Positions 41,162-51,392 are shown, numbered from the stretch's first letter. The stretch is 64,000 nucleotides of DNA from ZLKRG08 sp964565165 (GCA_964565165.1 CAZMDJ010000003.1:1-64000), one strand, 5' to 3'. The notes: generated by a model not told the origin, from the sequence alone. Numbers and translations: made by a program.

Positions 41162-41809
41162 TTACTTCGTTGTAATAGTTCCGGTTAAAGTCAATGTGAC
41201 CGGTGTTGCAGGCTTTGAACCCTTTGATGCACTTGCGATTGCCCATGAACCCGTAAGAGTCAATGAACCAGTTGCCCCTGCATATTTGCCGGTACCGCTA
41301 ACGATTGTTATTGGACCTTTTTTGATTGTTACAGTGGTTGGTGCATCTGCATCAGCAGAGCAAGCCATTGATCCATCTGCATACTTAACTTTCAATGTAT
41401 CTGCGCCACTTCCGAGAGTGCCTTCGCCATCAAAAGGGGTGCACTGCTCTGCAGGAACAGCTGATCCCATTCCCGTTAATTTATCTAAACCGCCTGTTTC
41501 ACCAGTTCCAGTTGCAGTTACATTTGTAACGTTCACATCAGCGTCGCCCCAAAGCATTGTTACGGTGCCTTTGTAGGTTGCGTTGATTTTTACTGTGCCA
41601 CCTTTAGAAGTTGCTGGTGTTGATGCAGCAGCTTTTGGCTTTGTTGTTGAAAAACCTGTTGGGCACTTTGGCTTTGCTGCGGTAACTTTCTTTACTGTTG
41701 TACCTTTGTAGCAAGTAATTGTTTTGTTAGCGGCATTAGCGCCTGCTATATTTCCTAATACGAGTCCTGCGATTGCGAGGACTGTAGCGATTTTTGTTAA
41801 AAGTTTCAT
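41162..41809 (-). CDS. Small Sec-exported protein with Cys module and barrel-like domain, unknown function
   Basis: About 215 residues from the ATG at 41807-41809 (MKLLTKIATV); ATG at 41816-41818 is nearly as good (GGGAGAG lies before both), and 41863 is the least likely. Signal peptide ends near ANA (about 26). Then TITCYKGTTVKKVTAAKPKC (Cys33, Cys49), a short two-Cys motif I associate with other small actinobacterial exported proteins. A Ser/Thr/Ala linker leads to a beta-rich domain (about 70-215) with Cys123 and Cys150 and the segment SGTGKYAGATGSLTLTGSW, reminiscent of allene-oxide-cyclase-type barrels. Function unknown. A possible promoter is TTGCAA-17-TAACAA upstream. Confidence 0.72.
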   Translation of the reverse strand: MKLLTKIATVLAIAGLVLGNIAGANAANKTITCYKGTTVKKVTAAKPKCPTGFSTTKPKAAASTPATSKGGTVKINATYKGTVTMLWGDADVNVTNVTATGTGETGGLDKLTGMGSAVPAEQCTPFDGEGTLGSGADTLKVKYADGSMACSADADAPTTVTIKKGPITIVSGTGKYAGATGSLTLTGSWAIASASKGSKPATPVTLTLTGTITTK

Positions 41810-41935
41810 CAGTTCCATCTCTCCCTGTAACTGGTTGTTACAAGGGAATGTTTTCACTTGCAAAATAAATGAAAAGAAAAAAGGCGAGTGCCAGCCCCAG
41901 CCTGGCTATCTACTCAGTCACAGTGATATATGCAC

Positions 41936-41965
41936 AAAGGGCCACCTCTAATGAGGTGGCCCTTT
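41936..41965 (-). terminator. Intrinsic terminator of rpoBC
   Basis: AAAGGGCCACCTC (41936-41948), loop TAAT, GAGGTGGCCCTTT (41953-41965): a perfect 13-bp stem 20 bases after the rpoC stop. U-runs flank both sides, so it could act in both directions. The remaining bases to 41810 hold a weaker hairpin (GCCAG/CTGGC, 41890-41906) followed by a T-rich stretch on the minus strand and the possible promoter of the small exported protein. Confidence 0.85.
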
Positions 41966-41984
41966 TATGACTAGTTATTTGTAC

Positions 41985-44900
41985 TTAGTTGCGAACATCC
42001 AAGTCATCTAGACGTACCGCTTCACCTGATCCAGATGAATCAAATGGTGTGAAGTCGTATTCGTCATATGACGCGTAGACCGCTGCCTTTGCCTCTTCTG
42101 TTGGCTCAACACGTACATTGCGATAACGAGCAAGTCCGGTACCAGCTGGAATCAACTTACCGATGATGACGTTCTCCTTCAGACCAAGAAGTGGATCGCT
42201 CTTCTCTGATAACGCTGCATCAGTTAGAACACGAGTTGTTTCCTGGAATGAAGCTGCTGACAACCAAGATTCAGTTGCAAGCGATGCCTTAGTGATACCC
42301 ATAAGTTCTGGACGACCAGATGCAGCCTTACCACCGGTTGTAACAACGCGACGGTTCTCTGCTTCGAAGCGACCACGCTCTACAAGTTCGCCAGGAAGAA
42401 GATCTGTATCTCCAGCCTCAAGAACTGTAATGCGCTTTAGCATCTGACGAACGATAACTTCGATGTGCTTATCGTGGATACCTACACCCTGTGAACGGTA
42501 AACCTCTTGGATTTCGTTAACCAAGTGAACCTGAGTTGCACGTGGTCCAAGAATACGAAGAACCTGCTTAGGATCAATCGCGCCAACAACCATCTTCTGG
42601 CCGACTTCAACCTTCTGTCCTTCTTCTACAAGAAGCTTCTGGCGACGAGTAATTGGGTAAGCAACTTCTTCTCCGCCATCTGCAGGTGTAACAACAATCT
42701 TCTTGCCCTTTGCATCCTCGCGGAATGAAACAACACCTGCTGCTTCGGCGATTGGCGCAACACCCTTAGGTGTACGAGCTTCGAATAGTTCTTGTACACG
42801 TGGAAGACCGTGAGTGATGTCATCACCTGCAACACCACCGGTGTGGAAGGTACGCATTGTTAGCTGTGTACCTGGTTCACCGATTGATTGCGCTGCAATG
42901 ATTCCGACTGCTTCACCAATATCTACACGCTTACCTGCACCAAGTGAGCGTCCGTAGCAAGCTGCGCACTGTCCGACCTTGCTATCGCAAGTTAGAACTG
43001 AGCGAACCTTAACTTCAGAAACTCCTGCTGCAATTAAGTCATCGATAACGCGATCGCCAAGATCTTCTGCAGCTGATGCAATTACCTTGCCATCAATTAC
43101 TACATCTTCAGCCAACGCACGACCGTAGATAGATGTCTCAACATGATCATCCTTAACCAATACACCGTTCTGCTTTGATGCAATTGGAAGCACTAGACCA
43201 CGATCGGTTCCGCAATCTTCTTCGCGGATGATCACATCTTGTGCAACGTCGCAGAGACGACGTGTTAGGTAACCTGAGTCAGCGGTACGTAGCGCGGTAT
43301 CTGCAAGACCCTTACGCGCACCGTGTGTTGAGATGAAGTACTCAAGTACAGATAGACCTTCGCGGAAGTTTGACTTGATTGGACGAGGAATAATTTCGCC
43401 CTTTGGATTTGCCACAAGACCACGCATACCTGCGATCTGACGAATCTGCATCAAGTTACCACGAGCACCAGAGTGAACCATCATCCATACTGGGTTGATG
43501 CGAGGGAAGTTATCTTCCATCTCTTTACCAACTTCAGCAGTTGCTTGGGTCCAGATTTCAATCAATTCCTGACGACGTTCATCATCAGTGATCAAGCCCT
43601 TCTCGTACTGTGATTGGACCTTATCTGCCTTAGTTTCATAGCTCTCAAGAATTTCTTGCTTGCGAGGTGGAACTACAACATCTTCAATACCGATTGTTGC
43701 GCCAGCACGAGTTGCCCAACGGAAACCAAGTTCCTTAAGTGCATCAAGTGTTGCAGCTACAACTACCTTTGGATAGAACTCAGCAAGACGATCAACAATA
43801 GAAACAAGTTGCTTCTTTGTTACATCTGCATCAACGAATGGGAAATCAGTTGGAAGTGCATCATTAAAGATTGCGCGACCAATTGTGGTCTCCTTGATTT
43901 CACCAGCAACACGAATCTTGACTGGAGCTTGAACTGCAACGCTTCCTTGATCAAGAGCCATAATTGCTTCGGCTACGGATGTAAATGCGCGACCTTCACC
44001 CTTTTCGCCAGGACGTACCTGAGTTAAGTAGTAAAGACCAAGCACCATGTCCTGTGTTGGAATTGCAAGAGGACGACCATGTGCTGGCGACAAGATGTTG
44101 TTAGATGACAACATCAAGATACGTGCTTCAGCTTGCGCTTCTGCAGATAGAGGTAAGTGAACCGCCATCTGGTCACCGTCGAAGTCAGCGTTGAAAGCTG
44201 TACAAACAAGCGGATGTAGATGGATCGCTTTACCTTCAACCAACTGTGGTTCGAAAGCTTGGATACCTAAGCGGTGCAGGGTTGGTGCACGGTTAAGTAG
44301 AACTGGGTGTTCTGCAATAACTTCTTCAAGAACATCCCAAACAACTGGACGTGCACGTTCGACCATGCGCTTTGCGCTCTTGATGTTCTGTGCATGATTT
44401 AGATCAACAAGGCGCTTCATTACGAATGGCTTGAAGAGTTCTAGCGCCATCTGCTTTGGCAGACCGCACTGGTGCAACTTCAACTGCGGACCAGCAACAA
44501 TTACGGAACGGCCAGAGTAATCAACACGCTTACCGAGCAAGTTCTGACGGAATCGTCCCTGCTTACCCTTAAGCATGTCTGAAAGTGATTTAAGTGCACG
44601 GTTACCAGGACCGGTAACTGGGCGACCACGACGACCGTTATCGAATAGCGAGTCAACAGCTTCCTGCAACATACGCTTTTCGTTATTAACGATGATCTCT
44701 GGAGCACCAAGATCTGCAAGACGCTTCAAACGATTGTTACGGTTGATAACGCGGCGATATAGATCGTTTAGATCTGATGTCGCAAAGCGTCCACCATCAA
44801 GTTGAACCATCGGACGTAGATCAGGTGGAATAACTGGAACGCAATCAAGAACCATTGATGCAGGTGCATTGCTTGTATTCAAGAATGAGTTAACAACCTT

Positions 44901-45788
44901 CAAACGCTTAATTGCGCGAGTCTTCTTTGCGCCCTTACCGTTTTCAGCGATATCAGTTAACTTGTCGTATTCAGTCTTAAGATCGAAATCTTCAAGACGC
45001 TTCTTGATTGCAGCAGCGCCCATGTCTCCCTTGAAGTACATGCCATAACGGTCACGCATTTCGCGGTATAGAGATTCGTCGCCTTCAAGATCCTGAACCT
45101 TTAGGTTCTTAAAGCGTGACCACACATCTTCAAGACGTGAGATTTCCTTGTCAGCCTTTTCACGGATCTGCTTTAGCTCGCGCTCTGCAGATTCGCGGAC
45201 CTTACGCTTAACATCGCTCTTTGCATCTTCTGCTTCGAGTTCAGCCATATCAGCTTCAAGTTTCTTAGAACGAGCATCGATATCTAGATCGCGCTTGGTT
45301 TCGATCTTCTTACGATCGTTAGCAAGCTTCTTCTCGTTCTGCGCCATATCTTCTTCGCGAGCTTCTGTATCAACAGAAGTGATCATGTAGGCAGCGAAGT
45401 AGATAACTTTCTCTAGATCCTTTGGAGCTAAATCAAGTAGGTAACCGAGACGTGAAGGAACGCCCTTGAAGTACCAGATATGTGTAACTGGAGCTGCAAG
45501 TTCGATATGTCCCATACGTTCGCGACGTACCTTTGCGCGAGTAACTTCAACACCGCAACGTTCGCAGATAATGCCCTTAAAGCGAACGCGCTTGTACTTA
45601 CCGCAATAGCATTCCCAGTCACGAGTAGGTCCGAAGATCTTCTCGTCGAATAGGCCATCCTTTTCCGGCTTTAGTGTGCGGTAGTTGATGGTTTCTGGCT
45701 TCTTAACTTCGCCGAAAGACCATGCGCGGATGTGTTCTGCTGATGCAAGACCAATACGTAGTTCATCAAAGAAATTAACATCTAACAT
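41985..45788 (-). CDS. rpoC: DNA-directed RNA polymerase subunit beta'
   Basis: 1267 residues. N-terminal zinc finger CYCGKYKRVRFKGIICERCG, catalytic loop AFNADFDGDQMAVHLPLS with the Mg-binding Asp triad, second zinc site CDSKVGQCAACYGRSLG, trigger-loop region GEPGTQLTMRTFHTGG. A charged helical insert at about 150-245 (many Lys/Glu/Asp) is the usual actinobacterial feature. It starts four bases after rpoB. Intact throughout. Confidence 0.99.
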   Translation of the reverse strand: MLDVNFFDELRIGLASAEHIRAWSFGEVKKPETINYRTLKPEKDGLFDEKIFGPTRDWECYCGKYKRVRFKGIICERCGVEVTRAKVRRERMGHIELAAPVTHIWYFKGVPSRLGYLLDLAPKDLEKVIYFAAYMITSVDTEAREEDMAQNEKKLANDRKKIETKRDLDIDARSKKLEADMAELEAEDAKSDVKRKVRESAERELKQIREKADKEISRLEDVWSRFKNLKVQDLEGDESLYREMRDRYGMYFKGDMGAAAIKKRLEDFDLKTEYDKLTDIAENGKGAKKTRAIKRLKVVNSFLNTSNAPASMVLDCVPVIPPDLRPMVQLDGGRFATSDLNDLYRRVINRNNRLKRLADLGAPEIIVNNEKRMLQEAVDSLFDNGRRGRPVTGPGNRALKSLSDMLKGKQGRFRQNLLGKRVDYSGRSVIVAGPQLKLHQCGLPKQMALELFKPFVMKRLVDLNHAQNIKSAKRMVERARPVVWDVLEEVIAEHPVLLNRAPTLHRLGIQAFEPQLVEGKAIHLHPLVCTAFNADFDGDQMAVHLPLSAEAQAEARILMLSSNNILSPAHGRPLAIPTQDMVLGLYYLTQVRPGEKGEGRAFTSVAEAIMALDQGSVAVQAPVKIRVAGEIKETTIGRAIFNDALPTDFPFVDADVTKKQLVSIVDRLAEFYPKVVVAATLDALKELGFRWATRAGATIGIEDVVVPPRKQEILESYETKADKVQSQYEKGLITDDERRQELIEIWTQATAEVGKEMEDNFPRINPVWMMVHSGARGNLMQIRQIAGMRGLVANPKGEIIPRPIKSNFREGLSVLEYFISTHGARKGLADTALRTADSGYLTRRLCDVAQDVIIREEDCGTDRGLVLPIASKQNGVLVKDDHVETSIYGRALAEDVVIDGKVIASAAEDLGDRVIDDLIAAGVSEVKVRSVLTCDSKVGQCAACYGRSLGAGKRVDIGEAVGIIAAQSIGEPGTQLTMRTFHTGGVAGDDITHGLPRVQELFEARTPKGVAPIAEAAGVVSFREDAKGKKIVVTPADGGEEVAYPITRRQKLLVEEGQKVEVGQKMVVGAIDPKQVLRILGPRATQVHLVNEIQEVYRSQGVGIHDKHIEVIVRQMLKRITVLEAGDTDLLPGELVERGRFEAENRRVVTTGGKAASGRPELMGITKASLATESWLSAASFQETTRVLTDAALSEKSDPLLGLKENVIIGKLIPAGTGLARYRNVRVEPTEEAKAAVYASYDEYDFTPFDSSGSGEAVRLDDLDVRN

Positions 45789-45792
45789 CTGA

Positions 45793-48700
45793 TCACACCT
45801 CTTCTACTGAGCTTGGCTCAACTCGTGACAAGTTAATTCCAAGTTCTTCTGCTGCTCGGAATACTTCATCATCTGTGTCGCGCATTTCGATTGCAACACC
45901 TTCTGAAGAAAGTACTTCAACATTTAGACATAGTGATTGCATTTCCTTAACAAGAACCTTGAATGATTCAGGGATACCTGGCTCTGGAATGTTTTCACCC
46001 TTAACGATCGCTTCGTAAACCTTTACGCGACCAAGCACGTCGTCAGACTTAATAGTCAACAACTCCTGCAATGTGTATGCAGCGCCATAAGCTTCAAGCG
46101 CCCACACTTCCATTTCACCGAAGCGCTGACCACCGAACTGTGCCTTACCGCCAAGTGGCTGTTGAGTAATCATTGAGTAAGGACCCGTTGAACGTGCGTG
46201 AATCTTGTCGTCGACCAAGTGGTGCAGCTTCAAGATGTACATGTAACCAACTGAGATTGGTGTTGGGAATGGTTCGCCTGAACGGCCATCAAATAGATTT
46301 GCTTTACCTGATGAACCGATTAGTTGTAGACCATCACGGTTAGGAAGAGTTGCACCTAATAGGCCAGCAACTTCTTCTTCCTTAGCGCCGTCGAATACTG
46401 GAGTTGCAACGTTTGTTCCTGGTTCTGCTTTTGCAGCACCAATCTCTTCAAGATGCTTTGTCCAAGCTTCGCCAACACCTGAAAGATCCCAACCAGTCTT
46501 TGCAGCCCAACCCAAGTGCATTTCAAGAACCTGTCCGACGTTCATACGTCCAGGTACACCAAGTGGATTAAGGATTACATCGATTGGAGTTCCATCTTCA
46601 AGGAATGGCATATCTTCAACTGGAAGAATCTTTGAGATAACACCCTTATTACCGTGGCGACCAGCAAGCTTGTCACCAACTTGAATCTTGCGCTTCTGTG
46701 CAACGTAAACGCGAACAAGTGTGTTTACACCTGCGCCTAGTTCGTCGCCTTCTTCAGATTCAAAGACTTTAACGCCGATGATCTTGCCTGATTCACCATG
46801 AGGAACCTTTAGTGAGGTATCGCGAACTTCGCGAGCCTTCTCACCGAAGATTGCACGGAGCAAGCGCTCTTCTGGAGTTAATTCGGTTTCGCCCTTTGGA
46901 GTTACCTTTCCAACCAAGATATCGCCAGGAACAACTTCTGCACCTACGCGGATGATGCCTCGTTCATCAAGGTCAGCAAGTACTTCTTCAGAAACGTTTG
47001 GAATATCGCGAGTGATCTCTTCTGCACCAAGCTTGGTGTCGCGAGCATCAACTTCGTATTCTTCAATGTGAATAGATGTCAGTTCGTCATCTTGTACTAG
47101 ACGCTGAGAAAGAATGATCGCGTCTTCGTAGTTATGACCTTCCCATGACATGAAGGCGATTAGAAGGTTCTTACCAAGAGCCATTTCGCCCTTGTCAGTT
47201 GAAGGACCGTCAGCGATAACTGTGCCAACTTCAACCTTCTGACCATCTGCAACCTGCACGCGCTGGTTGTATGAAGTTCCCTGGTTTGAGCGACGGAACT
47301 TAGATAGTGAGTAGTTGTCGTACTTACCATCGTTTGTCATAACTGTTACTTCATCAGATGAAACTTCAGTTACTACACCCGCGCTCTTTGCCATGATTAC
47401 ATCGCCAGCATCGATTGCGTTACGCCATTCCATACCAGTTCCAACTAGTGGAGATTCTGGACGCATTAGCGGAACAGCTTGACGCATCATGTTAGAACCC
47501 ATCAACGCACGGTTAGCGTCTTCGTGCTCTAGGAATGGAATCATTGCTGTTGCAACAGAAACCATCTGACGTGGTGAAACGTCCATGTAATCAACTTCGT
47601 CTGCCGGAATGTATTCAACTTCTCCGCCACGACGACGAACAAGAACACGTGCTTCAGCAAATGTGTTATCCGCGTTTAGCGGTGCATTTGCATGAGCGAT
47701 TACGTGCTCGTCTTCTTCGTCTGAAGTTAGGTAATCAAACTAATCTGAAACTTTTCCGTTAACAACTTTGCGATATGGAGTTTCGATAAATCCAAATGCA
47801 GTTACACGTGCGTATGTTGCAAGACCACCGATAAGACCAATGTTTGGACCTTCAGGAGTTTCGATTGGACACATACGTCCGTAGTGAGATGGGTGAACGT
47901 CACGAACTTCGAAGCCCGCACGGTCACGTGATAGTCCGCCAGGTCCAAGCGCTGAAAGACGACGCTTATGTGTAAGACCTGACAATGGGTTTGTTTGATC
48001 CATGAACTGTGACAACTGAGATGTTCCGAAGAATTCCTTGATTGATGCAACAACCGGACGGATGTTGATCAATGTCTGAGGAGTAATCGCTTCGACATCT
48101 TGTGTTGTCATACGTTCGCGAACAACGCGTTCCATACGTGATAGACCGGTACGAACCTGATTCTGGATTAGTTCGCCAACTGTACGTAGACGACGGTTAC
48201 CGAAGTGATCGATATCGTCAGCTTCTACGCGAACTTCCTTGCCGTAATCCATAACTAGATCGCCACGGTGTAGCGCAACTAGGTACTTCAGTGTTGCAAC
48301 GATGTCCTGAATAGTAAGCAAATTAGCTGCTAATTCTTGCTCAAGACCTAGCTTCTTATTGATCTTAAAGCGACCGACCTTGGCCAAGTCGTAACGCTTT
48401 GGATTGAAGTAATAGTTCTCAATTAAGTTCTGCGCAGCTTCCTTTGTTGGAGGCTCGCCAGGACGAAGCTTGCGGTAAATATCTAACAGCGCATCGTCTT
48501 GTGTCTTTACGTTATCTTTTTCAAGAGTCTGGCGGATTGAATCGTATTCACCGAAGTTTTCGATGATCTGTTCTTCTGTCCAACCTAGAGCCTTAAGGAA
48601 AATTGTTACAGATTGCTTACGCTTACGATCGATACGTACGCCAACCTGATCTTTCTTATCTACTTCGAATTCAAGCCATGCACCACGTGAAGGAATGATC

Positions 48701-49245
48701 TTCGCTGTGAATACATCTTTATCTGAACCCTTTTCAATTGAGCGTTCGAAATAAACACCTGGTGAACGAACAAGCTGTGAAACAACAACACGTTCGGTGC
48801 CGTTGATTACGAAAGTTCCGCGAGGTGTCATCAATGGGAAGTCGCCCATGAAAACAGTCTGCGATTTAATTTCGCCTGTTTCGTTATTCATAAATTCCGC
48901 AGTTACGAAAAGTGGAGCTGCGTAAGTCATATCGCGCTCTTTGCACTCGTCTACTGCGTACTTTGCAGGCTCGAAGCGATGATCACGGAATGAAAGTGAC
49001 ATCGATCCTTGGAAATCTTCGATTGGAGAGATCTCCTCGAAAATTTCTTCTAGACCTGATTGTGATGGTAGTTCTCCACGAAGAGATTCCGGTGAGCTCG
49101 CCATACGCTCGCGCCACTCAGCATTACCAAGTAACCAATCAAAGCTCTCACGTTGTAGAGCAAGAAGGTTTGGTACTTCTAGTGGTTCAGAGATTTTGGC
49201 GAAAGAAATACGGCGTGGAGCAGTTTTATTCTTTGACGCGGCCAA
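45793..49245 (-). pseudogene. rpoB: DNA-directed RNA polymerase subunit beta, interrupted by one in-frame amber codon
   Basis: RpoB is the catalytic partner of RpoC. The full frame is 1,151 codons from TTG at 49243-49245 (MAASKNKTAPRRISFAKI; GGAAGGA upstream, the usual actinobacterial N-terminus). Codon 502 is TAG (47740-47742); the frame continues without a shift: ...VNGKVSD-stop-FDYLTSDEEDEHV...VDYMDVSPRQMV. Relatives have Glu at that point, so GAG to TAG, a single base change, explains it. All other parts are conserved, including the rifampicin region SQLSQFMDQTNPLSG and THKRRLSALGPGG with sensitive-type residues. The gene is essential, so a sequencing or assembly error, or a variant in part of a population, is more likely than a real null. 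The label pseudogene describes the sequence as given. Confidence 0.95.
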
Positions 49246-49569
49246 GTTATGTCCTTCCAAGACAATTTTTAAAACATTACGTTTCACATGCACACACGAC
49301 TATTAGGCCGCCAGCCGCTATATGCCATGACCTAGTAAAAAAGTGTGAGGGAGCAGGATATCGGTGCTTGCTTTCCCATGTCTAATCGGGTAAAAGCTCT
49401 AAGCCCCGCTCCTGCTCCCTCAATCCGGCGAGCCCACCAGGCCGGACCTTTAAGCAGAGTCTGGGGCAGATCTGTGAGAAATTCGTGTGAAGAGGGGTTC
49501 AGCTCTATAAGAAATGCTCGCGCTCACCATTTGGTAGCGGTAGCCCTATCTACCTGCGAAACTTAAACC
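49246..49569. other. Divergent intergenic region between rpoB and the response regulator
   Basis: 324 bases with no gene. It must contain the rpoBC promoter (minus) and the response regulator promoter (plus); neither has a clear consensus. The centre holds a long rod-like hairpin (49347-49421) and a second stem TCCGGC/GCCGGA (49424-49446). The part next to rpoB is the mRNA leader. Confidence 0.6.
49335..49421 (-). ncRNA. Long rod-like hairpin with T6 tract in the rpoB leader
   Basis: GAGGGAGCAGGA (49347-49358) pairs perfectly with TCCTGCTCCCTC (49410-49421). Inside, CGG-GCTT/AAGC-CCG and GCTTTCCC/GGG(TA)AAAGC extend the rod to a 10-nt apical loop. On the minus strand the stem is followed by ACAC and six U. 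It lies about 100 bases before the rpoB start, so it could be an attenuator for rpoBC or a short independent RNA. No known family motif (SRP, 6S, tmRNA) was recognised. Confidence 0.45.
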
Positions 49570-50244
49570 GTGAGTAAAGGGCAGATTCTCGTAGTTGATG
49601 ATGAACTCGCGATCAGAGAGCTGATCACCGAAGTTCTCAATATCGCTGACTTCCAGGTCACAACTGCAGCCGATGGCCTTGAAGCGCTAAATCAGGTCCG
49701 CAAAACTAAATTCGATCTGATCCTGCTTGATGTGAATCTTCCAAAAGTTGATGGATTTGCAGTCCTTGAGAAGGTCCGCGAAAGCGCTCCGACCCAGCCA
49801 ATCATCATGCTCAGCGCTCGTACCAGTAAAGATGACGTAACGCATGGCCTTCGTTTAGGTGCAGATGATTACATCCGCAAACCATTTAGCGTTGAAGAGC
49901 TGGTGCTTCGCGTTGAAAATCGATTGAAACGAAATGGCTCTGATGTGGACACCGTTTTAAGTTGCGGCCCACTCTCTTTATTTGAAGGCGAACATAAAGT
50001 TACTTTCAACGAGAAGACTATTGACCTATCTCCTACCGAATTTAATCTTTTGCAGGTTCTGCTTCAGAATCAGAATCGCGTATTAACAAAAGAGAAGTTG
50101 CTCGATCTCGTTTGGGGTCTTGATTTCGAAACCACCACCAACGTGGTCGATACATACATCTCTTACCTTCGTAAAAAATTACATATAAATGGATTCGAAG
50201 GAATTAAAACTGTGCGAGGCGTCGGCTTTAAGTTGGAGTGTTAA
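49570..50244 (+). CDS. OmpR/PhoB-family response regulator
   Basis: 224 residues, GTG start. Receiver domain 1-120 with acidic pair Asp10-Asp11, phospho-acceptor Asp54 (LLDVNLPKVDG) and Lys in YIRKPF; C-terminal winged-helix domain (about 130-224) with LSPTEFNLLQVLLQNQNRVL, DTYISYLRKKL and VRGVGFKL. Acts as a transcription factor after phosphorylation by the kinase encoded next, whose ATG shares its TAA (TAATG). Targets are unknown; its neighbours suggest surface-protein genes as one possibility. Confidence 0.95.
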   Translation: MSKGQILVVDDELAIRELITEVLNIADFQVTTAADGLEALNQVRKTKFDLILLDVNLPKVDGFAVLEKVRESAPTQPIIMLSARTSKDDVTHGLRLGADDYIRKPFSVEELVLRVENRLKRNGSDVDTVLSCGPLSLFEGEHKVTFNEKTIDLSPTEFNLLQVLLQNQNRVLTKEKLLDLVWGLDFETTTNVVDTYISYLRKKLHINGFEGIKTVRGVGFKLEC

Positions 50245-51392
50245 TGAAGTTAAGCACGCGCCTAGCTTTAGTTGTCTCTGCGATTCTGGCAATCACTACC
50301 ATTATTTCTAGCGCTCAATCTGTAATTGTCCACAGGAACGAGAAGCTCAATACATATAGCGATGTACTCAATAACTTAGCTAATCAGCTCGCCTCATCTG
50401 ATGAGAATGATTTAACTTTTGCGCTGTTCATTGCCGAGCAGAGCCCAATCCCAATGTCACTTGCTTACATCTCCCCAGAAGGCCACGCTACTTATTTAAC
50501 CGAAGCGGCTGGATCTGGGTTAGTTATTCCAACTAAAGAGCAGTACCAGAAAGGTTTACAAGAACCGCTTCTCTTTAGAGACATCATGGAACGTTTCTAC
50601 AAAATCGGTAAGAACGAATACATTGGTTTCTACGTATCAATCACTGATTTAAATGATGAAATTAACCGTAGCTTTAAGAAAATCCTCTTCTTTAACTTAA
50701 TTATCATTCTGATCGCTGGTCTCTTAATTACTTTTATTTTCCGCCGCGACAGTAAGTTAAATAGCGCCGCTAAAGGTATGCAGGAATTTATCGGCGATGC
50801 TTCCCACGAACTCAAGACTCCGCTTACTGTTATTCGCGGTTATTCAGAGATCTTGAGTAACAATCCCGATCAAGGCGAAAAATACGCACGACGAATTCAT
50901 GATGAATCCCTTCGCATGTCCAGCATCATCGATCAGTTACTAAAGATCGCAGCACTTGATGAGGGGCATAAAGAGGAACCTGTATCGATTGATATCGCCG
51001 AATACTTAAAGTCTCACATTGAAGATATTTTGATGTTACAACCAAATCGAATGGTTTCCTTTGTTCCTGAACCATTGATGGTGAAAGCTCCATACGATTT
51101 AGTAGACACACTTCTTTCAAATGTACTTACCAATGCACGTATCCATTCACCAGAAGATGCGCCACTTCTTATCTCTATTACCGGTAAGCAAGTAACAATT
51201 GAAGATGGCGGTCCGGGGATGAAAGAGATTCCAGATAAACCATTTATGCGCTTTGATTCATCGCGTTCACGCAAGACTGGCGGCAGCGGTTTAGGTATGA
51301 GTTTGATTCAAAAGTGCGCCAAAGAACTTGGCGCAAAGTTGAACTTCGGTAAGAGCGATTTAGGCGGTTTGAAAGTAGAGATTACTTTCTAG
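50244..51392 (+). CDS. Membrane sensor histidine kinase
   Basis: 382 residues from ATG 50244 (GGAG five bases upstream; a GTG at 50238 is too close to that site). Two membrane helices (about 6-27 and 150-170) flank an extracytoplasmic domain of about 120 residues, in which no known sensor fold is recognised. There is no obvious HAMP domain. H-box GDASHELKTPLTVI with the phospho-His, N-box LSNVLTNARIHS, G1 IEDGGPGM and G2 GGSGLGMSLI are all present. The TAG stop is shared in a CTAG with the opposite gene. Confidence 0.95.
   Translation: MKLSTRLALVVSAILAITTIISSAQSVIVHRNEKLNTYSDVLNNLANQLASSDENDLTFALFIAEQSPIPMSLAYISPEGHATYLTEAAGSGLVIPTKEQYQKGLQEPLLFRDIMERFYKIGKNEYIGFYVSITDLNDEINRSFKKILFFNLIIILIAGLLITFIFRRDSKLNSAAKGMQEFIGDASHELKTPLTVIRGYSEILSNNPDQGEKYARRIHDESLRMSSIIDQLLKIAALDEGHKEEPVSIDIAEYLKSHIEDILMLQPNRMVSFVPEPLMVKAPYDLVDTLLSNVLTNARIHSPEDAPLLISITGKQVTIEDGGPGMKEIPDKPFMRFDSSRSRKTGGSGLGMSLIQKCAKELGAKLNFGKSDLGGLKVEITF

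Noticed and set aside
41875..41910. Second strong terminator after rpoC
   Set aside because: The stem is only five base pairs and its T-rich run starts seven bases later; the 13-bp hairpin at 41936-41965 is sufficient.
43614..44027. A 137-residue plus-strand protein
   Set aside because: Lies wholly antisense to rpoC with no ribosome-binding site or family similarity.
47740..47742. Genome-wide amber recoding
   Set aside because: TAG ends the histidine kinase and the opposing membrane protein, and nearly all other genes end with TAA or TGA as normal; a code change is not supported.
45793..49293. Two separate genes for the two halves of RpoB
   Set aside because: The halves are in the same frame with conserved RpoB sequence running through the space between them; only one TAG codon interrupts.
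49347..49421. SRP RNA, 6S RNA or tmRNA
   Set aside because: Too short and lacking the known conserved loops; only a long hairpin with a U-tract can be claimed.
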